A stretch of DNA of 64,000 nt, taken from contig OY762943.1 of NCBI GenBank assembly GCA_963667145.1, positions 372,001-436,000 on the forward strand, read 5' to 3'. Under the pieces are notes generated by a model that was not told the DNA's origin, ran no database searches, and worked only from the letters and a program-made list of their open reading frames with translations. Position 1 is the stretch's first letter. The number at the start of each line of letters is the position of its first letter. The stretch is from G963667145 sp963667145 (GTDB lineage Bacteria > Cloacimonadota > Cloacimonadia > G963667145). Below are positions 42,975-51,587 of the stretch, one piece after another. The translations under genes and the position numbers were made by a program.

Positions 42975-43379
42975 ATGGTTCTGAAGAAAAAAAGAATTAG
43001 CTCCATAGCCCTGATTTCGTTCACCGACATCATCATGCTCCTGCTGATTTTCATCCTTGTGTCTTCGAGCTTCATCACCTATTCTGGCATCAAGGTCAAT
43101 CTGCCAGACGCTTCTGATAGCCAGAGCGGCTACACCAACAATATTTTCATCAGCATCAATCACGAGGGTGAAGTTTATCTCGACCAAAATCAGATAGATT
43201 TGGACGATTTGCCGGGCTTACTCAAAGAAAAATTGGATAAATCTCAACCTGGGAAAATCATTGTGGTTCAAGCGGATAAGAACTTGGAATTTCAGAAAAT
43301 AGTCAAAGTGATGGATGTAGCCAAGCTCTCTGGTGCTACCAAGTTTTGCCTTGCCACACGCGGAGTTGAGTTAAAATAA
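42975..43379 (+). CDS. exbD: Biopolymer transport protein ExbD/TolR
   Basis: 134 aa: short cytoplasmic tail, one membrane helix with the proton-carrying Asp in SFTDIIMLLLIFILV, and a periplasmic domain (SDSQSGYTNNIFISIN, IVVQADKNLEF). Works with ExbB and TonB. Starts ATG two bases after the exbB stop. Confidence 0.92.
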   Translation: MVLKKKRISSIALISFTDIIMLLLIFILVSSSFITYSGIKVNLPDASDSQSGYTNNIFISINHEGEVYLDQNQIDLDDLPGLLKEKLDKSQPGKIIVVQADKNLEFQKIVKVMDVAKLSGATKFCLATRGVELK

Positions 43380-43389
43380 CCAAGCCGTT

Positions 43390-44088
43390 ATGAACGACAA
43401 GCAATTAAGTTTTCTGATTTCCATCGCAACGCATTTGTTTTTGGTGGCAGTCTTCTTGATTTTGAGCTACGATACAGTTCTCAATAGAATTCCACCTACG
43501 ATCCAGATTGTGGGGATTTTTTCGTCAAACGCAAGCGGACAAAAGAGCGTGAAACAAGGTTTGGACAACCGCTATGTGCCAAAAAAAGTCAATCTTCCCA
43601 AAAGCATCACCAAATCTTTGGACAAAAAAATTACCACTTCGTCCGAAAAAATTGTGGTCAAAAATAAGGTGGTTACCCAAGAGAAAATCGGCAATTCCAT
43701 AAACAATCTCAATCCTGAACCGAAAACTCCCGCTCTAAGTCAAAACAACAATTTGCCAGACAATCAAGACTTCTTTGAGCAATTTTCGGAAGAGTTGATG
43801 AAAAGCGAAAGCGAACAAAATTTCCAGTTGGAAGGCGAAGTCGTAAGCCGAAAAATCGTGAACAAAGTTTTGCCAAAATATCCAGACGGCTTGCAAAAAA
43901 ACGCCAAAGTCAAATTACGCTTTTCCCTGTCTCCGCAAGGAACAGTCTCCAATATCGTCATCATAAAGCGTGCCAATCCACTGCTGGAAAAAGTAAGCAG
44001 AGAGGCTTTCGCTCAATGGAAATTTAACCCCATTTTGAGCGAGCAAAATCAAACAGGATTTATTACCTTTGTCTATCAAATCAAGTAA
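43390..44088 (+). CDS. tonB: TonB energy-transducing protein
   Basis: 232 aa. N-terminal helix (FLISIATHLFLVAVFLILS), a Lys/Ser/Asn-rich periplasmic linker without the usual long Pro-rich stretch, and a C-terminal TonB domain (about 150-232: VLPKYPDGLQKNAKVKLRFS, QWKFNPIL, FVYQIK). It transmits proton motive force to outer-membrane receptors, so siderophore, vitamin or glycan receptors should exist elsewhere. Its end overlaps the next frame by 20 bases. Confidence 0.87.
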   Translation: MNDKQLSFLISIATHLFLVAVFLILSYDTVLNRIPPTIQIVGIFSSNASGQKSVKQGLDNRYVPKKVNLPKSITKSLDKKITTSSEKIVVKNKVVTQEKIGNSINNLNPEPKTPALSQNNNLPDNQDFFEQFSEELMKSESEQNFQLEGEVVSRKIVNKVLPKYPDGLQKNAKVKLRFSLSPQGTVSNIVIIKRANPLLEKVSREAFAQWKFNPILSEQNQTGFITFVYQIK

Positions 44089-44425
44089 ATTAGAGCCACA
44101 AAATACCACAGAAGCCACAAATTGCTTGGGAAAAATCGGTTGCAGTTCAGGTGGCATCAAGGCGATGGCAGACAAAATGCTGTCGCTGAACATACAGCTT
44201 GATAACCTCTTGTGCGGAAGCGTCAACATAATGAAACAAGAAGCTTTAGCAATTGGTATGGAAGTGGCAGCTCACAAAATGTGTGTCTGTGGCAAAATCG
44301 AAAAAAGCAGTGCAATTCTGATAGGCAACAGAAAAAAAATCGCTCAGCTCGTAAAACGATTAGAAAAACAAAAAGCGTACTTCGAATTTGAACAAATAAT
44401 AGAAGAAATTAAAAAATATTTATGA
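44069..44425 (+). CDS. Stand-alone domain resembling the N-terminal extension of dihydropteroate synthase
   Basis: 118 aa. The stretch around IGCSSGGIKAMADKM, NIMKQEALAIGMEVA and SSAILIGNRKKIAQLVKRLE resembles the roughly 100-aa domain that precedes the catalytic barrel in dihydropteroate synthases of many anaerobes (where it reads like NILKQEMLxxGG then LLMGT). No TIM barrel follows; instead the stop shares an ATGA with the CoaE-AroDE gene. Start is TTG inside tonB, with AGGATT upstream. It may act in trans with FolP elsewhere, or have been recruited to the chorismate/folate route. Homology is by eye. Confidence 0.6.
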   Translation: MSIKSSKLEPQNTTEATNCLGKIGCSSGGIKAMADKMLSLNIQLDNLLCGSVNIMKQEALAIGMEVAAHKMCVCGKIEKSSAILIGNRKKIAQLVKRLEKQKAYFEFEQIIEEIKKYL

Positions 44426-46425
44426 AACAAAAAACACTAATTGCCATCACTGGAACGATAGGTTGTGGAAAATCTTCACTTTGCAATTTTTTGGAAGAAT
44501 TTGGATGCAAAATTATCTACGCCGACAAAATAGGTCATCAAATTTTGCCTTTGGTCAAAAATGAACTGATAAAAGAATTCTCCGAATCAATCTTGGATAG
44601 CAACAACGAAATAGACAAAAAAGCGTTGAGTAATCTAACTTTTTCCGACAAAAAGCTTCTGAACAAACTTAACGAAATCACTCATCCCGTGATTTTGGAA
44701 ACGCTTGAAAATTCCATAAAAACCCAAGACGTTAATTTGATTTTTGTGGAAATACCTCCCGTTTTTTCCCGTGATATCAGCGATTGCTTCGATTTAGTCG
44801 TGAATGTTGAAACCTCCGTAAATTTGCAAATTCAAAGGCTTCAAACCAAAAACAGCTCCTTTCTCTCGAGAATAAATTCGCAAAAAGACAACACACTTAT
44901 CGCAAATTGCAACCACATAGTTGAAAACCTCTCTTCCTTGGAAGAGCTAAGCGAAAAAGCTCAAAAACTGTTGACTCTATGTAATAACATCACGCCTAAG
45001 CGAAAAAAACCTCTTTCTTCGGTTTACCTTCCCAAAATCTGTGTCTGTGTGAGCAAGGCGAATATTGAAGAAATCGATTACATCAAAAGTTTGAATTACT
45101 TAGCGGAACTTCGCTTGGACTATCTTGAGGAAATCCCCAATAGTTTGGGAACATGGAACAAAAAGGGCGTTATTGCAACCCTGAGAACCGTTGAGCAAGG
45201 CGGAAAAGCCAAACTGACCACTGACGAGTATCATAAAGCCATTTTGCAAATTGACAAACTTGGATTTGAATTTATCGATGTTGAGTTTGATTTAGGAAAA
45301 AATTTGGATTTCAGCAAACTAAATTCAAAGGTTATTCTGTCTTATCACAATTTTTCCGAAACTCCCGAAAATATAGACGAAATTTTGCACGATATGGAAA
45401 GCAAAGAGGCAACTTTCCTAAAAGCTGCAACCATGATAAACGACATAAACGACAATTTTTTACTCTTTGATGCTCTTAAAAAATTTCCCAACCTTATCGC
45501 ATTTGGCATGGGAATTAAAGGCGAATTTTCCCGAATACTTTCTCTAAAATACGGCTCACCTTTCACCTATTCGTTTCTGCCCTCTGGAAACGCCGTTGCT
45601 CCAGGACAAATAGATTTGAACACTCTCACCGATATGTACGGAATTTTGAATATCAACAAAAAAACTGACGTCTATGGACTTATCGGACAAAATATCGAAA
45701 AAAGCTTTTCGCGAGCCTTTCACAATCAGCAATTTCTGAGCAAAAATATCGATGCCTGTTTTGTCAATTTTCCTATGGATAGTGCGACCGAATTGAAAGA
45801 ATTTTTGACTAATTTTGCTTCATATCAATGGAAAGGTGCTGCTATTACGATGCCTTTCAAACAAGCGATTTTTCCTCTACTACACGAAATAGATGAAACT
45901 GCTTCAAAAATCGGAGCGATTAACACTCTTAAAAATGAAGAAGAAAAATTGTGTGGCTACAATACCGACTACATCGGAGCTATCAAACCACTGTCAGAAA
46001 ATTTTTCTCTCTCAGGAAAAGAAGTGTTGCTTCTCGGAAACGGAGGTGCTGCTAAGGCAGCTTTGTTTGGGTTGTTACAAGAAAGTGCCCATGTTACCAT
46101 AGCCGCAAGGTCTCCACAAAAAAATGTCGATTTGACTAACATTGGTAACTTTACCTCTTGCACCTTAGAAGAAGCTGAGGAAAATAGCACAAATTTCGAA
46201 ATAATCATAAACGCAACCAGCGTAGGAATGAACGAAAATAGAAGCCTGCTAACAAAATTCAAAACCGACCAAGTAGTGATGGATATGGTCTATCAACCAA
46301 GAAAAACATCGATGCTTCAACTGGCGGAACTACAAGGTGCAACTACTGTTTACGGCGATGAAATGCTCTTTGCACAAGCATTTGAACAAGAGAAGATTTG
46401 GTTTGGGAGAAAAAATTATGGTTAA
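44422..46425 (+). CDS. Triple fusion: dephospho-CoA kinase, type I 3-dehydroquinase, shikimate dehydrogenase
   Basis: 667 aa with three enzyme modules. Residues 1-195 match CoaE: P-loop GTIGCGKSS (10-18), YADKIGHQIL, THPVILETL and the lid-type Arg/Gln segment LQIQRLQTKN. Residues 205-415 match AroD type I: ELRLD (Glu229, Arg231), His309 in LSYHNFS, Schiff-base Lys334 in FLKAATMI, and GEFSR. Residues 416-667 match AroE: IEKSFSRAFHN (Ser428, Ser430), Lys480 in TMPFK, Asp516 in GYNTD, LGNGGAAKAA, ATSVGM and Gln652. So it should make CoA and carry out two steps towards chorismate. AroD-AroE fusions are known; the CoaE module in front is unusual. No frameshift is needed; the sequence is one open frame. 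Confidence 0.88.
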   Translation: MKQKTLIAITGTIGCGKSSLCNFLEEFGCKIIYADKIGHQILPLVKNELIKEFSESILDSNNEIDKKALSNLTFSDKKLLNKLNEITHPVILETLENSIKTQDVNLIFVEIPPVFSRDISDCFDLVVNVETSVNLQIQRLQTKNSSFLSRINSQKDNTLIANCNHIVENLSSLEELSEKAQKLLTLCNNITPKRKKPLSSVYLPKICVCVSKANIEEIDYIKSLNYLAELRLDYLEEIPNSLGTWNKKGVIATLRTVEQGGKAKLTTDEYHKAILQIDKLGFEFIDVEFDLGKNLDFSKLNSKVILSYHNFSETPENIDEILHDMESKEATFLKAATMINDINDNFLLFDALKKFPNLIAFGMGIKGEFSRILSLKYGSPFTYSFLPSGNAVAPGQIDLNTLTDMYGILNINKKTDVYGLIGQNIEKSFSRAFHNQQFLSKNIDACFVNFPMDSATELKEFLTNFASYQWKGAAITMPFKQAIFPLLHEIDETASKIGAINTLKNEEEKLCGYNTDYIGAIKPLSENFSLSGKEVLLLGNGGAAKAALFGLLQESAHVTIAARSPQKNVDLTNIGNFTSCTLEEAEENSTNFEIIINATSVGMNENRSLLTKFKTDQVVMDMVYQPRKTSMLQLAELQGATTVYGDEMLFAQAFEQEKIWFGRKNYG

Positions 46426-47560
46426 TCTTAATTTCACATACTTTTTAAAAACTGTTGATAAATACGTAATACCTATTCTCCTTTTTATTTTTTTGCCTTT
46501 CAAAAAACAATCAATAACAAACTCCAAAAATAAAAAAGTCTTATACATAAGACTTTGGGGTCTTGGAGATACAATTTGTACCTTACCAACAATAGAAAAA
46601 TTGTTCAAATTAGGATATTCTGTTGATATTTTGACTACTAGAAGGGTCGAAACTTTATATAACTTATTTAAAAAAAAGAAAGAAGTTTTCATTTTTAACT
46701 ACACTAACCCATTAAGTTTTTTAAAATTACTTTGGAAATTAAACAATAAAAAGTATTCTTTCCTAATTGATTCTGAATATTTTATGAATATTTCTTCTTT
46801 GCTCTCCCTATTAATAAGAGCAAAAAAAAAAATTGGATTTAACCATCTTCTTAGAAGAAAGGTATATACAGATACAGTTTTGTATAATGAAAAAGAACAT
46901 TTTGTTTATAATTTTAACAGAGAATTAGAGCCTCTTAATATCAATTTCAGAGCAAAAAATTTATGTTCATTTGATGAACATAAATCTAAAAAAATTAAAG
47001 ATCTACTAAAGCAATATAATTCATTCAAGCTAATTGGCATAAATATTGGTACGGCTGAAACTGCTACAGGAAGGCGATGGAGTAAAAATAATTTTTTATC
47101 ACTAACAAATTTAATTCTTGAAAAATATGAAAATGTTTTAATAATTTTTACAGGACTAAAGATAGAAAAAACAATTTTTGACAAAATAAAAAATAAAATT
47201 GTATCTCATAATTATATTAATCTAATTGAAAAATTATCTATTGAAGAATTTTTGTATTTATTAAAAAAAATTGATCTTTTTATTTCCAATGATACAGGAG
47301 CAATGCATATGTCGGCAAATCAAAGTTGCAAAACAATAGGTCTTTTTGGGATGACCACTCCATTAAATGTCGGTGCCTTTCCTTTAAATAAACATTACAA
47401 TATACACAAAAACCCCAATAATAATCCAATTATTAATTCAAAATATTCCTATTATCCTAAAAATAAATATTCTACAGTGAACTTAATTAAGCCTGAAGAA
47501 GTTTTTGAAATTGTAAAGAAATGTCTGACTTTGACGAAGAATAAAAATATAAATCTATAA
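46418..47560 (+). CDS. Glycosyltransferase family 9 (heptosyltransferase-like)
   Basis: 380 aa. GT-B enzyme of the ADP-heptose:LPS type: LYIRLWGLGDTICTLPTIEK near the start, GINIGTAETATGRRWS (nucleotide-sugar site), and DLFISNDTGAMHMSAN with GLFGMTTPLN. Likely adds a sugar to LPS core in the cytoplasm. The ATG at 46418 follows GGGAGA and overlaps the fusion gene by 8 bases; the longer frame to 46337 is in the fusion gene. Composition shifts sharply here to Lys/Asn/Ile-rich, very AT-rich codons, suggesting acquired DNA. Confidence 0.85.
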   Translation: MVNLNFTYFLKTVDKYVIPILLFIFLPFKKQSITNSKNKKVLYIRLWGLGDTICTLPTIEKLFKLGYSVDILTTRRVETLYNLFKKKKEVFIFNYTNPLSFLKLLWKLNNKKYSFLIDSEYFMNISSLLSLLIRAKKKIGFNHLLRRKVYTDTVLYNEKEHFVYNFNRELEPLNINFRAKNLCSFDEHKSKKIKDLLKQYNSFKLIGINIGTAETATGRRWSKNNFLSLTNLILEKYENVLIIFTGLKIEKTIFDKIKNKIVSHNYINLIEKLSIEEFLYLLKKIDLFISNDTGAMHMSANQSCKTIGLFGMTTPLNVGAFPLNKHYNIHKNPNNNPIINSKYSYYPKNKYSTVNLIKPEEVFEIVKKCLTLTKNKNINL

Positions 47561-47571
47561 AAGGATTTTAA

Positions 47572-48237
47572 ATGAAGCATTATAGAGAAAAAGATAAAGA
47601 GATTTATTATAAACAAATCTTAAAAGTATCAACTAACAAAGAAATTAAAATTTTAGAACTAGGTTGTACTGATAATAGCACTTTCTTAGCGATTAAAAAA
47701 TATTTTCCTAATGCTAAATTTTATGGAACAGAATGGGAAGAATGGAAAGGTAAATTTGAAAAACCAATTGAATTGGAAGAATTACACTTCTTAGACCTCT
47801 GTAAGGAAAAACTTCCTTATGATAATAATTTTTTTGATTTAATCATTGCAAATCAAGTACTTGAACATTTATATGAAATTGACAATGTTTTAGAGGAATT
47901 GAAAAGAATACTTAAAAAAGGTGGACATTTAGTAGCTGGTATTCCAAATCTTGCCGCTTTTCACGAAAGAATAAGTATTTTATTTGGATACAACCCCTCG
48001 ACCTGGCACACATCAAATAAACAAGTCGGACTACGAAATGGAGTTTCTACAGAAGGAAGAATTCACTGTAATGGTTTTACTATAAAAGGTTTTAAAAACT
48101 TATTAGTTCAACATGATTTTATTCCTATTAACTATATCGTCTCTGAGGTTTTTATATATGATAACATATACATTCCCTTCATTTCAAAAATATTTAAAGG
48201 CATTGGACTAACTCAATGCTGGATATTTAAGAAATAA
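47572..48237 (+). CDS. Class I SAM-dependent methyltransferase
   Basis: 221 aa. Motif I reads ILELGCTDNSTFLAIKKY, then LIIANQVLEHLYEID and LKRILKKGGHLVAGIPN, the Methyltransf_11-type pattern. AAGGATT ribosome site, 11 bases after the GT9 gene. Given the neighbours, a sugar or lipid-linked glycan substrate is likely. AT-rich like the rest of the island. Confidence 0.85.
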   Translation: MKHYREKDKEIYYKQILKVSTNKEIKILELGCTDNSTFLAIKKYFPNAKFYGTEWEEWKGKFEKPIELEELHFLDLCKEKLPYDNNFFDLIIANQVLEHLYEIDNVLEELKRILKKGGHLVAGIPNLAAFHERISILFGYNPSTWHTSNKQVGLRNGVSTEGRIHCNGFTIKGFKNLLVQHDFIPINYIVSEVFIYDNIYIPFISKIFKGIGLTQCWIFKK

Positions 48238-48262
48238 AAATCAATTTTCGTTATGAAATATG

Positions 48263-48622
48263 CTAAACAGTTTTTATAACCAATAGAAAACCGCAGAGCA
48301 TAACAACAAAGCCAATCCACCTTAAAACAGGAATAGGCTCTCCCAAAAAGTGCCACCCTCCAATAATGGAAAAAACAGGGACAAAAATAGAAATTGAAGT
48401 AGCAACATTTATTGGTAATCGAGAAAGAAGATAAAACCAAGAAACAAACTGAACCAAAAGAAAAACAATGGCTAAGATAAATGACCTACTGGTCAAAACA
48501 TTTATAAAGAATTCCCAAGTAAAAGAAAATTTCCCTACGGAATTTAAGGTTATTTTATAAAATAGCTGGGAAAGTGCACCAAAAACAACGGTAAACGCAG
48601 AAAGAACAACATTTAATAACAC
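48263..48622 (-). CDS. EamA/SMR-type four-helix membrane protein (ArnE/ArnF-like)
   Basis: 119 aa, four predicted helices covering almost the whole length. The pattern GALSQLFYKITLNSVG and WFYLLSRLPINVATSIS with FLGEPIPVLRWIGFVVMLCG matches half-size DMT carriers such as the ArnE/ArnF undecaprenyl-phosphate-aminoarabinose flippase. With GT2, DUF2304 and GT39 genes upstream on the same strand, a lipid-linked sugar flippase is a good inference. Start is GTG with AAGGAT upstream. Confidence 0.78.
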   Translation of the reverse strand: MLLNVVLSAFTVVFGALSQLFYKITLNSVGKFSFTWEFFINVLTSRSFILAIVFLLVQFVSWFYLLSRLPINVATSISIFVPVFSIIGGWHFLGEPIPVLRWIGFVVMLCGFLLVIKTV

Positions 48623-48712
48623 ATTAAATCCTTAAACAATTAAAAAATTATCCCTAAATACGCAGTCTACATTATTTCTTTCCATAACTATATTCTCATT
48701 ATAATTTATTTT

Positions 48713-49072
48713 TTACTTTTTCTTCAACTTTGATTTCAATTTCAAAAGTGCAACTTCTTGAGCCAATATTTTAATCCTTTTTTTCATTTTGGACAAAATA
48801 ATCGTAAACTGCAATAAAATTAGAATAATTCCCATTATTAGTAATAATAAAAAAGCAGAAGGTGCATAATAAATCCCAAACAAATTCGCAATTAATTGGA
48901 TTATACTTTTAACTGAAGCTACAATAATGAAAAAAAACGAGATGAACAACCAGATAAGGGCATATTTTTCCTTCAACTGCTGTCTACGAATAAGTTCAAC
49001 AATCAAAAATAATAAAAAAATAGATCCAAATATTGCAACAACTTGAATTCGACTAATTGAAAAAAATCCCAA
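48713..49072 (-). CDS. DUF2304 membrane protein
   Basis: 119 aa, three likely helices then a basic coiled tail (LKLKSKLKKK). The middle EKYALIWLFISFFFIIVAS is the family signature. DUF2304 genes usually accompany GT2 dolichol-phosphate-mannose-synthase-like genes, as here. The start is TTG with a textbook AGGAGG site six bases before; that site overlaps the last codons of the GT2 gene. Confidence 0.82.
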   Translation of the reverse strand: MGFFSISRIQVVAIFGSIFLLFLIVELIRRQQLKEKYALIWLFISFFFIIVASVKSIIQLIANLFGIYYAPSAFLLLLIMGIILILLQFTIILSKMKKRIKILAQEVALLKLKSKLKKK

Positions 49073-49075
49073 CAG

Positions 49076-49768
49076 CTACCTCCTAAATTTCCATATCACA
49101 ATGACAATACTAACTTTAATCATGTAATAGATAGATTTGAAAAAAGTAATTGAACTTTTCCCCTCTTGCCTATTTTGCATTTCAACTGGAAGTTCTCGTG
49201 GAGATAAATTATTCCTTAACAAATATGCAATAGCTTCTGGTTCAGGATAATCATCAGAATAATTTTTTGCCAACAGTTTCAACGCTTTCCTCCCATAAAT
49301 TCTAAGCCCTGAAGTCGCATCGGTTATTTTTTTTCCATAAAGGACAGAAAATAAAACTTTGAACCAAAAAATCCCCATTCTTCTGCAAAAAGATGACTTA
49401 AAGCCAACCTGCCTTTTCGATAAAAACCTTGAACCTATCAATAAATCTTCGCCTGAGAATTCTCTAATCAATATAGCTAAATCTGAAGGCAAATGTTGAC
49501 CATCTCCATCACACTGAACAGCAAAATCATAATCGTTATTCAAAGCAAACTTGAATCCCGTTTGAACGCAACCACCAATTCCTAAATTAAATGGCAAATC
49601 CAAAACCATAGCTTTATTCGTTGCCAAAGCAATTTGTCCAGTATTATCAGTAGAGCCATCATTAACTACCAAAACATCAACATTCAAATTTAACTGGAAA
49701 ACAGAATCAATGACTTTTTCGATATTCAGTTCTTCATTAAAAGCAGGAATAATAACAAGTCCTTTCAT
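49076..49768 (-). CDS. Family 2 glycosyltransferase (polyprenyl-phosphate sugar synthase type)
   Basis: 230 aa. MKGLVIIPAFNEELNIEKVI, the VVNDGSTDNTG motif, VQCDGDGQHLP and DATSGLRIYGRKAL are typical of DPM1/ArnC-like transferases that load a sugar onto undecaprenyl phosphate. The product would then be used by the GT39-like enzyme. Frame extends to an ATG at 49774 and TTG at 49777; no clear ribosome site distinguishes them, and 49768 matches the usual family start. Confidence 0.88.
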   Translation of the reverse strand: MKGLVIIPAFNEELNIEKVIDSVFQLNLNVDVLVVNDGSTDNTGQIALATNKAMVLDLPFNLGIGGCVQTGFKFALNNDYDFAVQCDGDGQHLPSDLAILIREFSGEDLLIGSRFLSKRQVGFKSSFCRRMGIFWFKVLFSVLYGKKITDATSGLRIYGRKALKLLAKNYSDDYPEPEAIAYLLRNNLSPRELPVEMQNRQEGKSSITFFKSIYYMIKVSIVIVIWKFRR

Positions 49769-49792
49769 AAACATCAAAATTGGGAAACCATT

Positions 49793-51583
49793 TTAATTTA
49801 TCACTTTGAATAAGTAAGTTGGATATTTTTCCCCAAACACTTTTACTAATTGAAAATGCTGTGGAAACTTTTGGATAAAAGGATAATAACACCTCCATGA
49901 AGCACCAGAAAATCCATCTAAAACTAAATAGTCCATCTCATTGTTCTCTATTTTTTTAATAAAATGACGTTCTAAATCTTCAGTGTATACATAATCAGAG
50001 AAAACACTTGTTGTACAAAAACATTCCGCAAAAATATAAAATACCGTTCCTTTTCTAGACTCTACAATCACATCGTGTGATAAATTCTTATTAATCCACT
50101 TGGCACAGTTATAATAATTGGCAATCGGAAGAGGATATTCTTCCCCTGTATGAGATTTCTGTATAAGATAAGCATTCCCATGAAAAAGAAAAATAAGATG
50201 AAAAAAAATAATTATAATCGAGAGTATTTTAGAGGTTCTACCCAATAGCTTAAACAAATTGAAAATTCCAAAATAAAAAATGTAAACAAAAAATGGAGTA
50301 AGCGGAACTAAATATCGTGAAATTGGCATAAAATAAATATCAGGAGTAGCAATAGAAAGTAAAAGAACAAAAATAGCATAATAAAAAGAGGCAAAGTTCT
50401 TTTTTAACAGACAAACAACCAATCCATAATAGAAAACCAACTGTATTAGTATATTAACAAATAAATGTGAAACTTGTCCTCTAATTATATTGTTTGGAAA
50501 TAAATTTTCCGATAGAACTCCAAAATAGACCTTCCAAACAACTAAAAACTTATCAATTTTATCAGCTATACTGGACGAAAAAAAAGTTGCACTATCACTC
50601 ATTCCTGCAAAATAATGACTTCTTAATTGTATTAACAACAAAATTACAAATACAAATATAAAATAATAAATAAGTTTTTTTATTTTTAAATAATCAAAAG
50701 AAGACTTCCTGCCTTTGTACTTAAAATCAGAGTAAAAAAACAAATATATAATAACTGCCCCAATAACTGAAATTCCTATTTGTCTAGTTAAGTATGTAAA
50801 AGTAGAAGTAAATACCAAACCAATAAAAATTTTCCAATTGAATGTTTCCTTTTCACAAAACCTCAAAAGAGAATACCAAGTAAAAACACTCCAAAATAAA
50901 GTTGGAGTTTCTGTCATTATCATAGAAGAAAAATTTAATACAGAACAATGGATGCCATATAGAATAGTAAGTGCAATTGCAAAGTATTCTGAATTTAACT
51001 TAAGCATAATTCTATAAAAAATAAAAACAGAAAGCAAAGACAAAAGCATTGTAAAGATTTTAAAAGCCAAGATATTAATTCCACCGAAAATCAAGTAAAT
51101 AAAAGAAAGAAACAGGGGAAATCCAAAAGCTACAGAAGTTGGTGGAAATCCTGGAGTGGGCAACTGATAAGTATTGCCTTTCGTAGCTATAGATTTAGCC
51201 ATATAGATATAAGTTCCATTATCACCGCCAATATCTATAGCAGTATTAAGTGCAAGCAAATGAATAACGAAGATACATAAAAAAACAAAAAGGACTATGA
51301 ACTTGTTTGAAAAATTTTCTTTTCCGTTAATGTAACAATATCCACAATAAGCTACTACAAAAAAGAGTATTGTATCAATAGCAATTTCTAAATTAACAAT
51401 CCAGGAAGAATTGTTAATAATATGAGGATTTGTGAAATCTGGTAAAGAAAAAAAACTAAACAAAAAATACAAATATGCTACTAACACTAAAGTGAAATAT
51501 AAAATGTTTTCTTTAAAAACACTATTAGAAGTTAATAAACCCGAAGATTTATTAACAATTTTTTTCTTTTTTTTGCTCTTCAA
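49793..51583 (-). CDS. Multi-spanning GT-C glycosyltransferase (family 39-like)
   Basis: 596 aa with about ten or more helices. The first periplasmic loop has the acidic IDIGGDNGTYIYMAKSIA segment, then LPTPGFPPTSVAFGFPLFLS, as in ArnT/PMT-type enzymes that transfer sugars from polyprenyl phosphate to lipids or proteins in the periplasm. TTG start with GAGGGGTG upstream. Exact acceptor unknown (LPS or protein). Codon use is extremely AT-rich. Flanked by nadC on the other side, marking the island edge. Confidence 0.8.
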   Translation of the reverse strand: MKSKKKKKIVNKSSGLLTSNSVFKENILYFTLVLVAYLYFLFSFFSLPDFTNPHIINNSSWIVNLEIAIDTILFFVVAYCGYCYINGKENFSNKFIVLFVFLCIFVIHLLALNTAIDIGGDNGTYIYMAKSIATKGNTYQLPTPGFPPTSVAFGFPLFLSFIYLIFGGINILAFKIFTMLLSLLSVFIFYRIMLKLNSEYFAIALTILYGIHCSVLNFSSMIMTETPTLFWSVFTWYSLLRFCEKETFNWKIFIGLVFTSTFTYLTRQIGISVIGAVIIYLFFYSDFKYKGRKSSFDYLKIKKLIYYFIFVFVILLLIQLRSHYFAGMSDSATFFSSSIADKIDKFLVVWKVYFGVLSENLFPNNIIRGQVSHLFVNILIQLVFYYGLVVCLLKKNFASFYYAIFVLLLSIATPDIYFMPISRYLVPLTPFFVYIFYFGIFNLFKLLGRTSKILSIIIIFFHLIFLFHGNAYLIQKSHTGEEYPLPIANYYNCAKWINKNLSHDVIVESRKGTVFYIFAECFCTTSVFSDYVYTEDLERHFIKKIENNEMDYLVLDGFSGASWRCYYPFIQKFPQHFQLVKVFGEKYPTYLFKVIN

Positions 51584-51587
51584 AAAT

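Noticed and set aside
44069..44425. Pseudogene remnant of a full folP
   Set aside because: The frame is intact, coupled to both neighbours, and no trace of the catalytic barrel follows; a maintained small gene is more likely.
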